Part shown: positions 1 to 9,397 of the stretch, one piece after another
How positions within the stretch are numbered: the first letter of the stretch is position 1
Layout: each line of letters begins with the position of its first letter
NCBI RefSeq assembly: GCF_040195635.1
Contig: NZ_JBEFTX010000012.1
Location: forward strand, 62,001 to 126,000
Length of the DNA stretch: 64,000 bases
Direction of reading: 5' to 3'
DNA from: Thermasporomyces sp040195635
Lineage (GTDB): Bacteria; Actinomycetota; Actinomycetes; Propionibacteriales; Actinopolymorphaceae
Notes under the pieces: generated by a model
Database searches by the model: none
Told to the model about the DNA's origin: nothing
The model's input: only the letters and a program-made list of their open reading frames with translations
Position numbers and translations under genes: made by a program

Positions 1-34
1 CAACCCGAGCTTGCCGACGGCGAGGCGGCCGTGA
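1..34 (+). CDS. 3' end of an upstream gene (partial)
   Basis: The frame starting at base 2 stays open to a TGA at 32-34. That stop overlaps the GTG start of the next gene in a GTGA junction, as is usual for co-translated actinomycete genes. Heterodimeric ABC exporters are often encoded by such overlapping pairs, so this is probably the partner half-transporter. Only ten codons are visible, so the identity is a guess from context. Confidence 0.3.
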   Translation, partial: NPSLPTARRP

Positions 35-1884
35 CTGCGCACGCATGGCAGCCGGCCGAGCAGCAGGTCGATCCCGTTCGGGCAAGGGTCGGCGATCCTG
101 TCTCGCCCGAGCTCCTCGCGGCGCTCGCCCAGCTGCCGGTCGCCACCGAACGCCCCGGCATCGACGTCCTGCACGAGTCGACCCGCCACGAAGGGTTCAA
201 GCTGTGGCAGATGGTGCGTCCGCAGCGCTGGCCGATCCTGTTCGGGCTCGCGCTGCTGCTCGTCGACGCGCTCGCCGTCCTCGCCGGTCCGCTCCTGGTG
301 CAGAACGGCCTGGAACAGGCGCTCGACAACAAGTCGTTGACGTTCCTGTTCCTCACCTGCGGCGTGTTCGGCATCGTCGCGCTGATCTCCGGTTGCGACG
401 TCTGGGCAACCCACCTGGTGACGTCACGGACGACCGAACGCATTCTGTACGCCTTGCGGATAAGGCTCTTCGCCCATCTGCAGCGGCTCGGGATGGACTA
501 CTACGACCGTACGCATGCCGGCCGGATCATGACCCGGCTCACCTCCGACGTCAACGCCGTCGCGGAGCTGATCCAGGCGGGACTCACCAACGCGCTCGTC
601 GCGATCGTGACGTTCACCGGGATGACCGTGGTGTTGCTGGTGCTCAACCCGACGCTGGCGTTGGTGGTGTTGGCGGTGATCCCGCCGGCGACCATCGCGA
701 CGATCAAGTACCGCCGCATCGTCGGTCCGGCGTACGAAAGAGCACGGGAACTCAACTCCGCGCTCAACACCTATCTGCACGAGACGCTCGCCGTGCTGCC
801 GGTGACACAGGCCTTCCGGCGTGAGGCGGCGAACCTCGCGCACTTCCGGGGTCTTGCCAACCAGCAGTACGACGCGCGGGCGACGAGCAACCGCGCCACC
901 GCCGCGTACGTCGCGTTCATCGAGGTGCTGGCCGGACTCACCGTGGCGGCGACGCTGCTCGTCGGGTGGCGGCTCATCTCGGCGGGTGAGCTGGAGGTGG
1001 CGGAGTTGCTGCCGTTCCTGCTGTACCTTGCGCTCGCGTTCGCGCCGATCCAGCAGATGGCGACGGTCTTCGACGTGTACCAGCGGGCGAAGACCGGGGT
1101 CACCAGGATCTCCGCCCTGCTCGCCGAGGAGGTCAGCGTGCCGCGGCCGGAGCAGCCGGAGGAGGTCGGTGAACTCACGGGCGACATCGAGCTGCGGGGG
1201 GTCACCCTGCAGTACAACGGCACCCGCAAGCCCGCCCTGCGTTCGGCGGATCTGCGGATCGGTGCTGGCGAACGGGTCGCCTTCGTCGGCCAGACCGGTG
1301 CCGGCAAGTCGACGATCGCCAAGGTGATCACCCGGTTCTACGACGCGACCGACGGGCAGGTCGAGGTCGACGGTACGCCGGTGACGCGGTTCGACCCGTC
1401 GGCCTACCGGCAGTCGATCGGCTACGTACCGCAGGAACCGTTCCTGTTCTCGCGGACCATTCGCGACAACATCGCCTACGGAACGCCGGACGCTTCCGAC
1501 GAACTCGTGGAGGCGGCCGCCCGGGCCGTCGGCGCGCACGAGTTCATCGCGCAGCTGGACGGTGGTTACCTGCACGAGGTGCAGGAGCGGGGCAAGTCCC
1601 TGTCGGCCGGGCAGCGGCAGCTGCTCTGTCTGGCCCGCGCGCTGGTGCTGGATCCGCGGGTGCTGGTGCTCGACGAGGCGACGTCCCACCTGGACCTCAA
1701 GTCCGAACGCCGGGTGGAGCAGGCGATGCGCAGCGCGGCGGCCGGTCGTACGACGATCGTCATCGCCCACCGACCGCAGACCCTGCGGTGGGTGGACCGG
1801 GTGGTCACCGTGCACGACGGCCAGGTCATCGCCGACCAGGACACGGCCGACTTCCAGTCCACCCGCCTCGCCGCCGTGTCGTAA
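31..1884 (+). CDS. ABC transporter, fused permease/ATPase (exporter half)
   Basis: A type IV ABC exporter half-transporter of 617 aa. An N-terminal membrane domain with about six helices (roughly residues 65-345) is followed by a nucleotide-binding domain. The Walker A motif GQTGAGKST lies near residue 420, the signature LSAGQRQ near 524, and Walker B VLVLDEAT near 544, with an H-loop in AHRPQT. All catalytic motifs are present, so the ATPase should be active. The GTG start overlaps the stop of an upstream gene, which suggests a heterodimer encoded as an operon. The exported substrate (drug, lipid or peptide) cannot be read from the sequence. A strong hairpin follows the stop codon. Confidence 0.9.
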   Translation: MTAHAWQPAEQQVDPVRARVGDPVSPELLAALAQLPVATERPGIDVLHESTRHEGFKLWQMVRPQRWPILFGLALLLVDALAVLAGPLLVQNGLEQALDNKSLTFLFLTCGVFGIVALISGCDVWATHLVTSRTTERILYALRIRLFAHLQRLGMDYYDRTHAGRIMTRLTSDVNAVAELIQAGLTNALVAIVTFTGMTVVLLVLNPTLALVVLAVIPPATIATIKYRRIVGPAYERARELNSALNTYLHETLAVLPVTQAFRREAANLAHFRGLANQQYDARATSNRATAAYVAFIEVLAGLTVAATLLVGWRLISAGELEVAELLPFLLYLALAFAPIQQMATVFDVYQRAKTGVTRISALLAEEVSVPRPEQPEEVGELTGDIELRGVTLQYNGTRKPALRSADLRIGAGERVAFVGQTGAGKSTIAKVITRFYDATDGQVEVDGTPVTRFDPSAYRQSIGYVPQEPFLFSRTIRDNIAYGTPDASDELVEAAARAVGAHEFIAQLDGGYLHEVQERGKSLSAGQRQLLCLARALVLDPRVLVLDEATSHLDLKSERRVEQAMRSAAAGRTTIVIAHRPQTLRWVDRVVTVHDGQVIADQDTADFQSTRLAAVS

Positions 1885-1905
1885 CGACGCCAGGACCGGC
1901 GTCTT

Positions 1906-1950
1906 CTTGTCGGAGGTATCTCGTCTTCAGGGTGAGGTACCTCCGACAAG
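1906..1950. terminator. 17-bp hairpin after the ABC exporter gene
   Basis: A 17-base arm (1906-1922) and its reverse complement (1934-1950) pair with one G-T type mismatch around an 11-base loop, 21 bases after the stop. There is no T-run, as is common for actinomycete terminators. The outer arm CTTGTCGGAGG resembles the arm of the inverted repeat at 14594-14688. The 120 bases that follow (to 2071) carry imperfect repeats of GGTGCTGAGGGC and no gene. Confidence 0.7.
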
Positions 1951-2071
1951 CCTCGCCGGGGGTCCTGGTGCTCGACGCGGCGCCGAGGACCGACGGTGGT
2001 GCTGAGGCGGACGGGGTGCTGAGGGCAGACGGTGGTGCTGAGGGCGGATGGGGGCCGAGGCCCGAAGCGTC

Positions 2072-2524
2072 CTAGAGGGCGCGGACGAACTTCTGTGAGT
2101 CGAGGATGCCCATCCCGGTCTCGTCGCAGACCAGCCGGATGGCCTCGGTCTCGCGGCCGACGACGCGTAGGGCGCGGGCACGTTCGGCGAGGTCCGGGGT
2201 CCCGGTCGTCGCGGGCGGCCCCTGGTGCGGCTGGTCAGCCTCGACCGGCACGTGCTGGCCTTCGGCGGAAGGCGGACGGTGGCCACGCTGGATCGCCTCG
2301 GCGAGGGACTTCGCCTCCGCGAGGCCGAGGCCGGTCGCCACTCGGAGTTCCTTGATCGCCATGATCTTCTTGTTCTGGAGCAGCAGCCGGAGCACGGTGT
2401 CCAGGGCCGCCGGCTCGACCGGAACCGACAGCACGTCACGTGCCTTCGGACGCTTCCGCCAGGAAAAGACCCCCACCAGGAAGCAGATGACCACGATGCC
2501 GAGGAAGATCAGTACGCCGTCCAC
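2072..2524 (-). CDS. Membrane-anchored protein with L7/L12 C-terminal-like motifs
   Basis: A 150-aa protein. It begins with one hydrophobic helix (residues 4-20, then SWRKRPK), which places the rest in the cytoplasm or tethered to the membrane. The middle holds a segment (KKIMAIKELRVATGLGLAEA) that closely resembles the ribosomal protein L7/L12 C-terminal fold. A second related helix-turn, with TEAIRLVCDETGMG, lies at the C-terminus. Related actinomycete proteins are annotated as hypothetical or L7/L12-like. The role is unknown. The gene lies between the exporter and phoU and appears to be a single unit. Confidence 0.7.
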   Translation of the reverse strand: MDGVLIFLGIVVICFLVGVFSWRKRPKARDVLSVPVEPAALDTVLRLLLQNKKIMAIKELRVATGLGLAEAKSLAEAIQRGHRPPSAEGQHVPVEADQPHQGPPATTGTPDLAERARALRVVGRETEAIRLVCDETGMGILDSQKFVRAL

Positions 2525-2601
2525 GGGAGGATGCTAGCGACCTTCCTGCCCGGCCGATTCCGCCCAGTGCGGGTCGCCTTCACACGAGGTGGCGAGGCCG
2601 T

Positions 2602-3255
2602 TCAGGGGGTTCGTGCGGGCACGTCGCCGGTGACGAGGTAGATCACCCGGCGGGCCATCGAGACCGAGTGGTCGGCGATCCGTTCGTAGTAGCGCCCGAG
2701 GAGCGCGATGTCGACGGCAGCGGCCACTCCGTGCGGCCACGACGCGTCGAGCATCTTCGTGAACAGCTCCCGCCGCAGCTGGTCCATCTCGTCGTCTTCG
2801 CCCACCAGGTCGACCGCGCGGGCCACGTCGGAGCCGCGCACCGTGGCGGAGACCTTGCCCACCATGCGTTCGGCGACAGCACCCATCCGAGCGATGGTCT
2901 CCTTGAGCTCGTCCGGGATCGCGCACTCCGGGTAACGCATCCTGGCGATCTTCGCGACGTGCTCGGCCAGGTCGCCCATGCGCTCGAGGTCGGCGACCAT
3001 CCGCAGCGCCGCGACGAGGGCGCGGAGGTCGCTCGCCACCGGCTGCTGGAGCGCCAGCTGCTCGAACGTCTGTTCCTCCACGAGCGCCTGGAGCCGGTCG
3101 ATCTCCGTGTCGGCCGCGATCACCTTCTCGGCCTTCCGGGCGTCGGCCTCGAGGAGCGCGGCGGTGCCCTCGCGGACCGCCGTCTCCACCAGTCCCGCCA
3201 TCTGGACGAGCCGATCGTTCAGGTGCTGGAGTTGCTCGTGGAATGCCTCGCGCAT
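2602..3255 (-). CDS. phoU: Phosphate transport regulator PhoU
   Basis: A 217-aa PhoU made of two three-helix PhoU repeats, starting MREAFHEQLQHLNDRLVQM. The repeats carry the metal-binding E/D motifs, for example MADLERMGDLAEHVAKIA and YYERIADHSVSMARRVI. PhoU links the Pst phosphate transporter to the SenX3-RegX3 two-component system and damps the phosphate starvation response. I chose the ATG at 3255 because the family alignment begins there; 35 further upstream codons are open but poorly PhoU-like. It is divergent from the sensor kinase gene, the normal actinomycete arrangement. Confidence 0.93.
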   Translation of the reverse strand: MREAFHEQLQHLNDRLVQMAGLVETAVREGTAALLEADARKAEKVIAADTEIDRLQALVEEQTFEQLALQQPVASDLRALVAALRMVADLERMGDLAEHVAKIARMRYPECAIPDELKETIARMGAVAERMVGKVSATVRGSDVARAVDLVGEDDEMDQLRRELFTKMLDASWPHGVAAAVDIALLGRYYERIADHSVSMARRVIYLVTGDVPARTP

Positions 3256-3390
3256 GCCGAACACCGTAAGTGATAGCGGGTCACCGAGCGAACGACCAGC
3301 CTGAACACGCGGTGAACTCTGGCCGTCGGACCGGTGCCCCACCCGGCTGGGGAGGCGCACTTCCCCGCGGGCCGCCTACCATCGGGAGCT

Positions 3391-4680
3391 GTGGACGCGA
3401 CACTTGCCGCCCTGCTCGGTGGCCTGGTCGGCCTTGCCATCGGTGGTGTGGCCGCGTTCTCGTTCCGATTCTCCGAACGCGCCCAGGCCCGTGCCCCCGA
3501 GCGTCCTGATCCTCCCATTCCGCCCGATGTGGCCAAGGTCCTCGCGGTTCTGCGTTCGGCCGCGGTCGTGGTCGGCCCGCAGGACGACGTACGCCATGCC
3601 AGTGCCCCCGCGCGGTCTTTCGGACTGGTCCGGGGCACCCGGATCGTGACCGGGGAACTGCTCGACCTCGTACGCAAAGTCCGCAGGGATGGCGAAATCC
3701 GGCAGTGTGACATGGAGATTCCGCGTGGCCGGTTCGGCCACAACGTCCTGTCCGTCTCCGCCCGGGTCGCCCCGGTGGGCAGCGAGCTGATCCTGATCCT
3801 GGTCGAGGACCACACCAAGGAACGCCGAATCGACTCCATCCGCCGCGACTTCGTAGCCAACGTGAGCCACGAGCTCAAGACCCCCATCGGCGCCCTGACC
3901 CTGCTGGCGGAGGCCGTCCAGCACGCGGCCGACGACCCGGACGCCGTACACCGGTTCGCCGGTCGGATGCAGATCGAGAGCGACCGGCTGACCCGGCTGG
4001 TCCAGCAGATCATCGAGCTGTCCCGGGTCCAGGCCGACGACCCGGTGGAGGAAGCCGCGGCCATAGCGCTCGACGACGTCGTCGACGCCGCCCTCGACCG
4101 GTGCCGGGTCGACGCCCAGGCCAAGCACATCGAGCTTGTCCATGCCGGCGTTCGCGACCTCCACGTCTCCGGCAGCATGCAGCAGTTGGTGATCGCGGTC
4201 GGCAACCTCGTCGAGAACGCGGTCGGCTACAGCCCGGAACACTCCCGGGTCGTCGTCGACGTCCGCCACAGCGCACCGGACGACCATGATCCGGAAGGCT
4301 CGGCCGGTTTCGTGGAGCTCGCCGTGAGCGACCAGGGCGTGGGCATCCCGCAGCAGGAGCTCGACCGGGTGTTCGAACGCTTCTACCGGGTCGACCGGGC
4401 ACGGAGCCGGGCAACCGGTGGTACGGGGCTTGGCCTGTCCATCGTCAAGCACGTCGCCGCCAGCCACGGTGGTGCCATCGCGGTCTGGAGTGTCGAGGGC
4501 GAAGGCTCGACCTTCACGATCCGGCTGCCGCTGCGCGGCGACACCGCCACGAGCGGCGACTCTGGCATGACCGGGACGCTGCTGCCGGCGCAGGCCGCCC
4601 AGCCCGAGCCCCAGTCCGAGTCCCCACCCAAGCCCCAGTCCGAGGCAACTGACGTACGCCAGAAGGAGGCAACCCGGTGA
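3391..4680 (+). CDS. senX3: Phosphate-sensing histidine kinase SenX3
   Basis: A 429-aa membrane sensor kinase. It starts at a GTG preceded by GGGAG. A short N-terminal helix pair (residues about 4-30) is followed by a PAS-like region. The H-box DFVANVSHELKTP has the phospho-accepting His near residue 160. A HATPase domain has N, G1 (DQGVGIP) and G2 (GGTGLGLSIVKH) boxes. The C-terminal tail is rich in Pro, Gln and Ser. It phosphorylates RegX3 under phosphate limitation. The stop overlaps the regX3 start by 4 bases, and phoU is divergent. Confidence 0.92.
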   Translation: MDATLAALLGGLVGLAIGGVAAFSFRFSERAQARAPERPDPPIPPDVAKVLAVLRSAAVVVGPQDDVRHASAPARSFGLVRGTRIVTGELLDLVRKVRRDGEIRQCDMEIPRGRFGHNVLSVSARVAPVGSELILILVEDHTKERRIDSIRRDFVANVSHELKTPIGALTLLAEAVQHAADDPDAVHRFAGRMQIESDRLTRLVQQIIELSRVQADDPVEEAAAIALDDVVDAALDRCRVDAQAKHIELVHAGVRDLHVSGSMQQLVIAVGNLVENAVGYSPEHSRVVVDVRHSAPDDHDPEGSAGFVELAVSDQGVGIPQQELDRVFERFYRVDRARSRATGGTGLGLSIVKHVAASHGGAIAVWSVEGEGSTFTIRLPLRGDTATSGDSGMTGTLLPAQAAQPEPQSESPPKPQSEATDVRQKEATR

Positions 4681-5357
4681 CTCGTGTTCTCGTCGTCGAA
4701 GACGAGGAGAGCTACAGCGATGCGCTCTCGTACATGCTTCGCAAAGAAGGTTTCGAGGTCGCGCTCGCCGGTGACGGCATCGTCGCGATCGAGGAGTTCG
4801 AGCGCGGTGGTGCCGACATCGTGCTGCTCGACCTGATGCTGCCGGGGGTGCCGGGCACCGAGGTGTGTCGGGAGCTGCGGCGCCGTTCCAACGTCCCGGT
4901 GATCATGGTGACCGCGAAGGACACCGAGGTCGACAAGGTGGTGGGCCTCGAGCTGGGCGCCGACGACTACGTGACGAAACCGTTCAGCCCGCGGGAGCTG
5001 GTCGCGCGGATCCGCGCGGTCCTCCGCCGCGGCACGGAGGTCGGCGAGATCATCCAGGCCGTGCTCGAAGGTGGGCCGGTACGCATGGACGTCGAGCGGC
5101 ACGTCGTCACGGTCGGCGGTGGGGACGTACGCCTGCCGTTGAAGGAGTTCGAGCTGCTGGAGATGTTCCTTCGCAACACCGGACGGGTGCTGACCCGGGG
5201 CCAGCTCATCGACCGGGTGTGGGGCGCTGACTACGTGGGCGACACGAAGACGCTCGACGTCCATGTGAAGCGGCTGCGGGCCAAGATCGAGCCGGACCCG
5301 TCGGCGCCCCGGCACCTGGTGACGGTGCGGGGGCTCGGCTACAAGTTCGAGGTCTAG
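4677..5357 (+). CDS. regX3: Response regulator RegX3
   Basis: A 226-aa OmpR/PhoB-type regulator. The receiver domain has the acidic pocket EDE (residues 8-10), the phospho-acceptor Asp52 in LLDLMLPG, and TAKD and KPF motifs. A C-terminal winged helix ends GLGYKFEV. It activates phosphate-uptake genes when phosphorylated by SenX3. The GTG start overlaps the senX3 stop and has a strong AGAAGGAGG ribosome site inside the kinase gene, so the pair is translationally coupled. Confidence 0.94.
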   Translation: MTRVLVVEDEESYSDALSYMLRKEGFEVALAGDGIVAIEEFERGGADIVLLDLMLPGVPGTEVCRELRRRSNVPVIMVTAKDTEVDKVVGLELGADDYVTKPFSPRELVARIRAVLRRGTEVGEIIQAVLEGGPVRMDVERHVVTVGGGDVRLPLKEFELLEMFLRNTGRVLTRGQLIDRVWGADYVGDTKTLDVHVKRLRAKIEPDPSAPRHLVTVRGLGYKFEV

Positions 5358-5410
5358 CCGATCCGGCCGCGTTCCACGGTCGGACGGCTTGCCAGAGGGC
5401 TGCTGGCTTG

Positions 5411-5947
5411 CTAGGGAGTCGCTGGCTTCGACGGCGCCGGCACCGTGGCGAACGGCCCCTCACGGCTCACCACGAGGACGTTGAGTGTCACCGTTCCCGC
5501 CCGTCGGAAGTCGAACGTCAGCGGCACGACCACACCGGCCCGTACGGCTCGCCCGGACAGCGTGGCGGGCGTCGCCTTCCCCTGACTGGTGTCGACGCCC
5601 AGCACGCGGATACCCCGGCCCCGCAGCGGCAGGGGGGACCGGCCGAGCGCGGTCCGGCCGCCACGGAACCGTACGGTCTCCAGCGCGTCGTCGACGGAGC
5701 TCTGGTTGAGGATCGTGCCGACGAGCGTGGCGCTCCCGTCGACCGCCGAGACGGCGACGACGCCCCGGAGTCGGAGTCCGTCGGTGTCGGCGTGCACCCC
5801 TTGGCCCGGTGTGTATGGGTCCTGCGTCTCCGCTCCGATGCTGGCTTCGCAACCGGCGAGCGCGAGCGCGGGCAGGATCACGGCGATCAGGGCGGCGGCG
5901 GCCAGGCTACGGCCCGGGCCAGGACGGCTGCTTCTTGCTGACTGCAC
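5411..5947 (-). CDS. Putative lipoprotein
   Basis: A 178-aa secreted protein of unknown function. The signal peptide (AAAALIAVILPALALAGC) ends in the lipobox LAGC, so the mature protein should be attached to the outer face of the membrane by a diacylglyceryl Cys. The rest is beta-rich, resembling the DUF461/copper-chaperone-like or FxLYD-like extracellular folds (GTILNQSSVDDALETVRF). I chose the GTG at 5947 because GGGGGAG lies 8 bases upstream and the signal peptide then has a normal length. It is convergent with regX3. Confidence 0.75.
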   Translation of the reverse strand: MQSARSSRPGPGRSLAAAALIAVILPALALAGCEASIGAETQDPYTPGQGVHADTDGLRLRGVVAVSAVDGSATLVGTILNQSSVDDALETVRFRGGRTALGRSPLPLRGRGIRVLGVDTSQGKATPATLSGRAVRAGVVVPLTFDFRRAGTVTLNVLVVSREGPFATVPAPSKPATP

Positions 5948-6058
5948 GGTGGCGCTCCCCCTCGTCGGCTCGCACCCGGAGCGCTCGCCAGCGTATCGGG
6001 GAAACACCGGCGTGGACCGGAGCTGATCCCGGCGCGCCCACGCTCAGTCGCGGTGTTT

Positions 6059-6961
6059 TCACGGAACGAACGCACGCCGCGCCCGCGCCCGGAACTCCCT
6101 GGGGGAGAGGCCCTCGGCCTGTCGGAAGCGGCGGGTGAAGTACGACTGGCTGGCGAAGCCGCACCGGTGGGCGATCTCGGTCACCGTGAGGTCCGTCGTG
6201 GCGAGCCAGGTGCAGGCGCGTTCGAGCCGGAGGTCGGAGACGAACCGGGTCGGCGACGTGTCGTAGTGCCCGCGCATCGTGCGGGACAGGTGCGCCGGGC
6301 TCACCCCCGCCAGTTCGAGCAGCCGGGGTACGCCGCCGCGAAGGTTGGACTCCCGTCGCATGGCGGCGCGGGCGCGCACCAGCCAGCCTGGTCGGGTGCC
6401 GGGATCGAGGTCACCGCTCTCGCCGTCACCAACCCCGCCGCCGCTGCCGGCTCCCATGGCGCCGCCGGCACAGAGGAGATCGACGACGTCGGACCAGAAA
6501 CGTACGAGGTCGCGCATCGTCGGCGCGTCATGGAAGCGGGCGAGCGCCCGGTCGAACGACGTACGCATCACCGTCGCCTGCTCGCCGGTCAGGGACACGA
6601 GGGGCGGTTGTGCCCGCCGGTCCCACGCGCCGTACGGATCGGCGTGGCTGAGGTCGACGAACGCCCGCCAGGCGTCGGCGGGAAAGGCGACGTTGACGAA
6701 CCCCAGCCCACCAGAGGCCCGGCCGGCGATGGCGTGCTCGTCGTGTGGCCGGATGAGAACGATGTCACCCGACGCGAGCGGTTGTGTCCCGGTCTCGAGG
6801 TGCTGTTCGCCGCGGCCGTCGACCACGCCCATGAGCTCGTAGAAGTCCGCGTGCCGGTGCGGGCCGGTCAGTGCCGCCCGCGGCCCCAGCCGGACGTGTG
6901 CGGCGTGGTAGGGCCGGCCGAGGGCGTGGGCCTCGAAGCGGAGCACGGTCGAGGCTGGCAT
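6059..6961 (-). CDS. AraC-family transcriptional regulator with cupin sensor
   Basis: A 300-aa regulator. The N-terminal half is a cupin-type ligand domain (GPHRHADFYELMGVVDG), and the last 100 residues are a double helix-turn-helix of AraC/XylS type ending SQSYFTRRFRQAEGLSPREFR. Such regulators usually sense sugars or related small molecules. It is divergent from the dioxygenase gene at 7055 with about 90 bases between them, so that gene is its likely target. Confidence 0.88.
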   Translation of the reverse strand: MPASTVLRFEAHALGRPYHAAHVRLGPRAALTGPHRHADFYELMGVVDGRGEQHLETGTQPLASGDIVLIRPHDEHAIAGRASGGLGFVNVAFPADAWRAFVDLSHADPYGAWDRRAQPPLVSLTGEQATVMRTSFDRALARFHDAPTMRDLVRFWSDVVDLLCAGGAMGAGSGGGVGDGESGDLDPGTRPGWLVRARAAMRRESNLRGGVPRLLELAGVSPAHLSRTMRGHYDTSPTRFVSDLRLERACTWLATTDLTVTEIAHRCGFASQSYFTRRFRQAEGLSPREFRARARRAFVP

Positions 6962-7054
6962 ATCAAGAGATTACATATTTCTGCACGATGAGTGCTATCG
7001 GTCGGCTTTCGGTCGCCCGACGATGAAGGTCACGACTCGAGGAGGGATGTGCCG

Positions 7055-7840
7055 ATGAGCCTCCAGGCGACCGAAGATCACGAGATCATCCAGCGGTACG
7101 ACGAGACCGGCTACGCCATCTTCCGCAAGGTCATCGACGCGGATCTGATCAACGAAGTACACGCCCACGTCGACTGGCTGCAGGCCCGCAATCCCGAGTT
7201 GCGCCCCGAGAACCTCGGCCACGTGCTCATGCGCGACGACCCGTTCTGGGTACGCCTCATCGCAGACGACAGGTTGCTCGACATCGCCCAGATGTTCATC
7301 GGCCCGGACATCGCGTTGTTCGCCTCGCACTACATCTGCAAGCCGGCGTACTCCGGCCAGCCCGTGCTCTGGCACCAGGACGGTGCCTTCTGGCCGCTGG
7401 AACCCATGCAGGTGGTGACGTTGTGGCTCGCGGCCGACCCGTCCACGCCGGAGAACGGATGCGTACGCCTCGTGCCGGGAACCCACAAGCTCGACGTGGC
7501 GGGCATGCGCGACAACACCGAGGTGGAAAGCGTTCTGGGCAAGGAGATCGCGGTCGACATCGACGAGGACGCGGCCGTGGACGTGATCCTCGAACCAGGT
7601 GACGTCGAGGTCCACCATCCGCACATCGTCCATGGGAGCAACGCGAACACGTCGCCGCATCGCCGGTGCGGCCTCACCATCCGCTACATCCCCACCACGA
7701 CAAGGATCGTGACCGATGACCCACCGTGGGCGAGCGCGTTCCACCTGCGGGGTGAGCCGGGGGTCAATCCGTACCAGCCGCGACCGCGGTACGTGGCGGG
7801 CAAGCACCTGCCGTTCGCCGGCTGTGAGGAGTGGTCGTAA
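7055..7840 (+). CDS. Phytanoyl-CoA dioxygenase (PhyH) family protein
   Basis: A 261-aa Fe(II)/2-oxoglutarate-dependent oxygenase. The double-stranded beta-helix has the metal-binding pair His107-x-Asp109 in LWHQDGAFW and a distal His in EVHHPHIVHGS, followed by an Arg (RCGLTIRYIP) that should hold 2-oxoglutarate. The substrate is unknown; relatives hydroxylate small metabolites, ectoine or alkyl chains. The ATG at 7055 follows CGAGGAGGGA, so the 21 upstream codons of the open frame are not used. Control by the divergent AraC gene is likely. Confidence 0.88.
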   Translation: MSLQATEDHEIIQRYDETGYAIFRKVIDADLINEVHAHVDWLQARNPELRPENLGHVLMRDDPFWVRLIADDRLLDIAQMFIGPDIALFASHYICKPAYSGQPVLWHQDGAFWPLEPMQVVTLWLAADPSTPENGCVRLVPGTHKLDVAGMRDNTEVESVLGKEIAVDIDEDAAVDVILEPGDVEVHHPHIVHGSNANTSPHRRCGLTIRYIPTTTRIVTDDPPWASAFHLRGEPGVNPYQPRPRYVAGKHLPFAGCEEWS

Positions 7841-8042
7841 GCCGACGCCGAGTCGCCGCCACGGTCGCGGCCAAGTCGGCCCGCGAGACCGTGACGGAGC
7901 CGTCACGCGGACTCGTTCACCTGCGTGAACACGATGATCGGCTTCTTGTCAAGCCCACATCCCGGCCCTGACCTGCGGAAACGTCGAGGGCGTCCCGATC
8001 GCCCCGTGTTACCCTTGTCACCAAGGAAGGGGTACCTGACAT

Positions 8043-8528
8043 ATGACTTTCAAGGTCGGCGAGACAGTGGTGTACCCCCATCATGGGGCGGCCGTCATCG
8101 ATGACATCGAGATCCGCAAGGTCAAGGGCGAGGACAAAACCTATCTAGTTCTCCGCATTGTGGCCCAAAGCGATCTCGTCGTCCGTGTCCCTGCAGACAA
8201 CGTAGACCTGGTCGGGGTTCGCGACGTGGTCGGTCAGGACGGGCTCGAGAAGGTCTTCGAAGTCCTGCGCGCACCGCACACGGAGGAGCCGACCAACTGG
8301 TCGCGACGCTACAAAGCCAACCTGGAGAAGCTCGCCTCGGGCGACGTTATCAAGGTGGCCGAGGTTGTCCGTGACCTCTGGCGCCGGGAGCGTGACCGCG
8401 GCCTGTCCGCGGGTGAGAAGCGCATGCTCGCCAAGGCTCGTCAGATCCTCGTCTCCGAGCTCGCGCTCGCCGAGAACACCAACGAGGACAAGGCCGAGAC
8501 GCTTCTCGACGAGGTACTCGCCTCCTAA
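8043..8528 (+). CDS. carD: CarD-family transcription regulator
   Basis: A 161-aa essential actinomycete RNA-polymerase-binding protein that stabilises open promoter complexes, especially at rRNA promoters. The N-terminal Tudor-like RNAP interaction domain (FKVGETVVYPHHGAAVIDDIE) is followed by a helical C-terminal DNA-binding domain containing the conserved Trp region (EPTNWSRRYKANLEKL). The ATG is preceded by AAGGAAGGGG. The 200 bases upstream hold no gene and presumably carry its promoter. Confidence 0.95.
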   Translation: MTFKVGETVVYPHHGAAVIDDIEIRKVKGEDKTYLVLRIVAQSDLVVRVPADNVDLVGVRDVVGQDGLEKVFEVLRAPHTEEPTNWSRRYKANLEKLASGDVIKVAEVVRDLWRRERDRGLSAGEKRMLAKARQILVSELALAENTNEDKAETLLDEVLAS

Positions 8529-8657
8529 GGTTCGTCCGCATCGGCCCCGGCCTTTCGAGGTCGGGGCCGATGAGCTGCCCTTCCGCCCTGTCGCCCGCTC
8601 CCTTCCTTCCATTCCTCGCCAGTCGGCGCCCTTGACCCCTTCCTTGTCAGTGATGCC

Positions 8658-9371
8658 ATGAGAACCGCCGCGATCGTTCCTGCCGCCGGGCGTGGTGAAC
8701 GCCTGGGTCCTGGCCGTCCCAAGGCGCTTCGCCTGTTGGGCGGTGCACCGTTGCTCGTCCACGCCGTCCGCGCGTTGGCGCGGGCCCGGGGCGTTTCGCT
8801 CGTCGTGGTGGCCGCGCCTGGTCCCGATGTCCCCGCGGTCGAACGCCTGCTGGCCGATTTCGAGTGGGGCGCCGACGTCGAGGTGGTGCCGGGTGGCGAA
8901 TCCCGACACGGCTCCGTCGGTCGCGCGCTCGCCGCGTTGCCAGCCGACGTCGACGTCGTGCTCGTCCACGACGCCGCGCGCCCGCTGGCGCCGCCGGAAC
9001 TCGTCGAGGCCGTCGCGTCCACCGTCCGGCAACGTGCCGACGCGTGTGTGCCGGTCGTCCCTCTCACCGACACGGTCAAGGAGGTCGCCGCCGACACGGT
9101 CGTACGCACTCTCGACCGCAGCCAGTTGCGGGCGGTCCAGACACCGCAGGGGTTCCGCCGGGCGGCGTTGGCGAAGGCGCACACCTGGGCCGCGGAGGCC
9201 TCCGCCGAGGAACTCGGCGCGATCACCGACGACGCCGGCCTCGTCGAACGCCTGGGTATCGCGGTGACGGCGATTCCTGGTTCGGAGGAGGCGTTCAAGG
9301 TGACCCGGCCGCTCGACCTGGTGCTGGCGGAGGCCCTCTTGGCCCGACGACGAGCCGACGGCGCCCGCTGA
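8658..9371 (+). CDS. ispD: 2-C-methyl-D-erythritol 4-phosphate cytidylyltransferase
   Basis: A 237-aa enzyme of the non-mevalonate isoprenoid pathway that transfers CMP from CTP to methylerythritol phosphate. The N-terminal CTP-binding loop PAAGRGERLGPGRPKAL and the motifs VHDAARPL, TDTVKEV and RSQLRAVQTPQGF are all present. It sits 26 bases upstream of ispF, as in most actinomycetes, and follows carD. Confidence 0.95.
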   Translation: MRTAAIVPAAGRGERLGPGRPKALRLLGGAPLLVHAVRALARARGVSLVVVAAPGPDVPAVERLLADFEWGADVEVVPGGESRHGSVGRALAALPADVDVVLVHDAARPLAPPELVEAVASTVRQRADACVPVVPLTDTVKEVAADTVVRTLDRSQLRAVQTPQGFRRAALAKAHTWAAEASAEELGAITDDAGLVERLGIAVTAIPGSEEAFKVTRPLDLVLAEALLARRRADGAR

Positions 9372-9397
9372 CGCACAGGCGTGGAAAGGATCCAGAC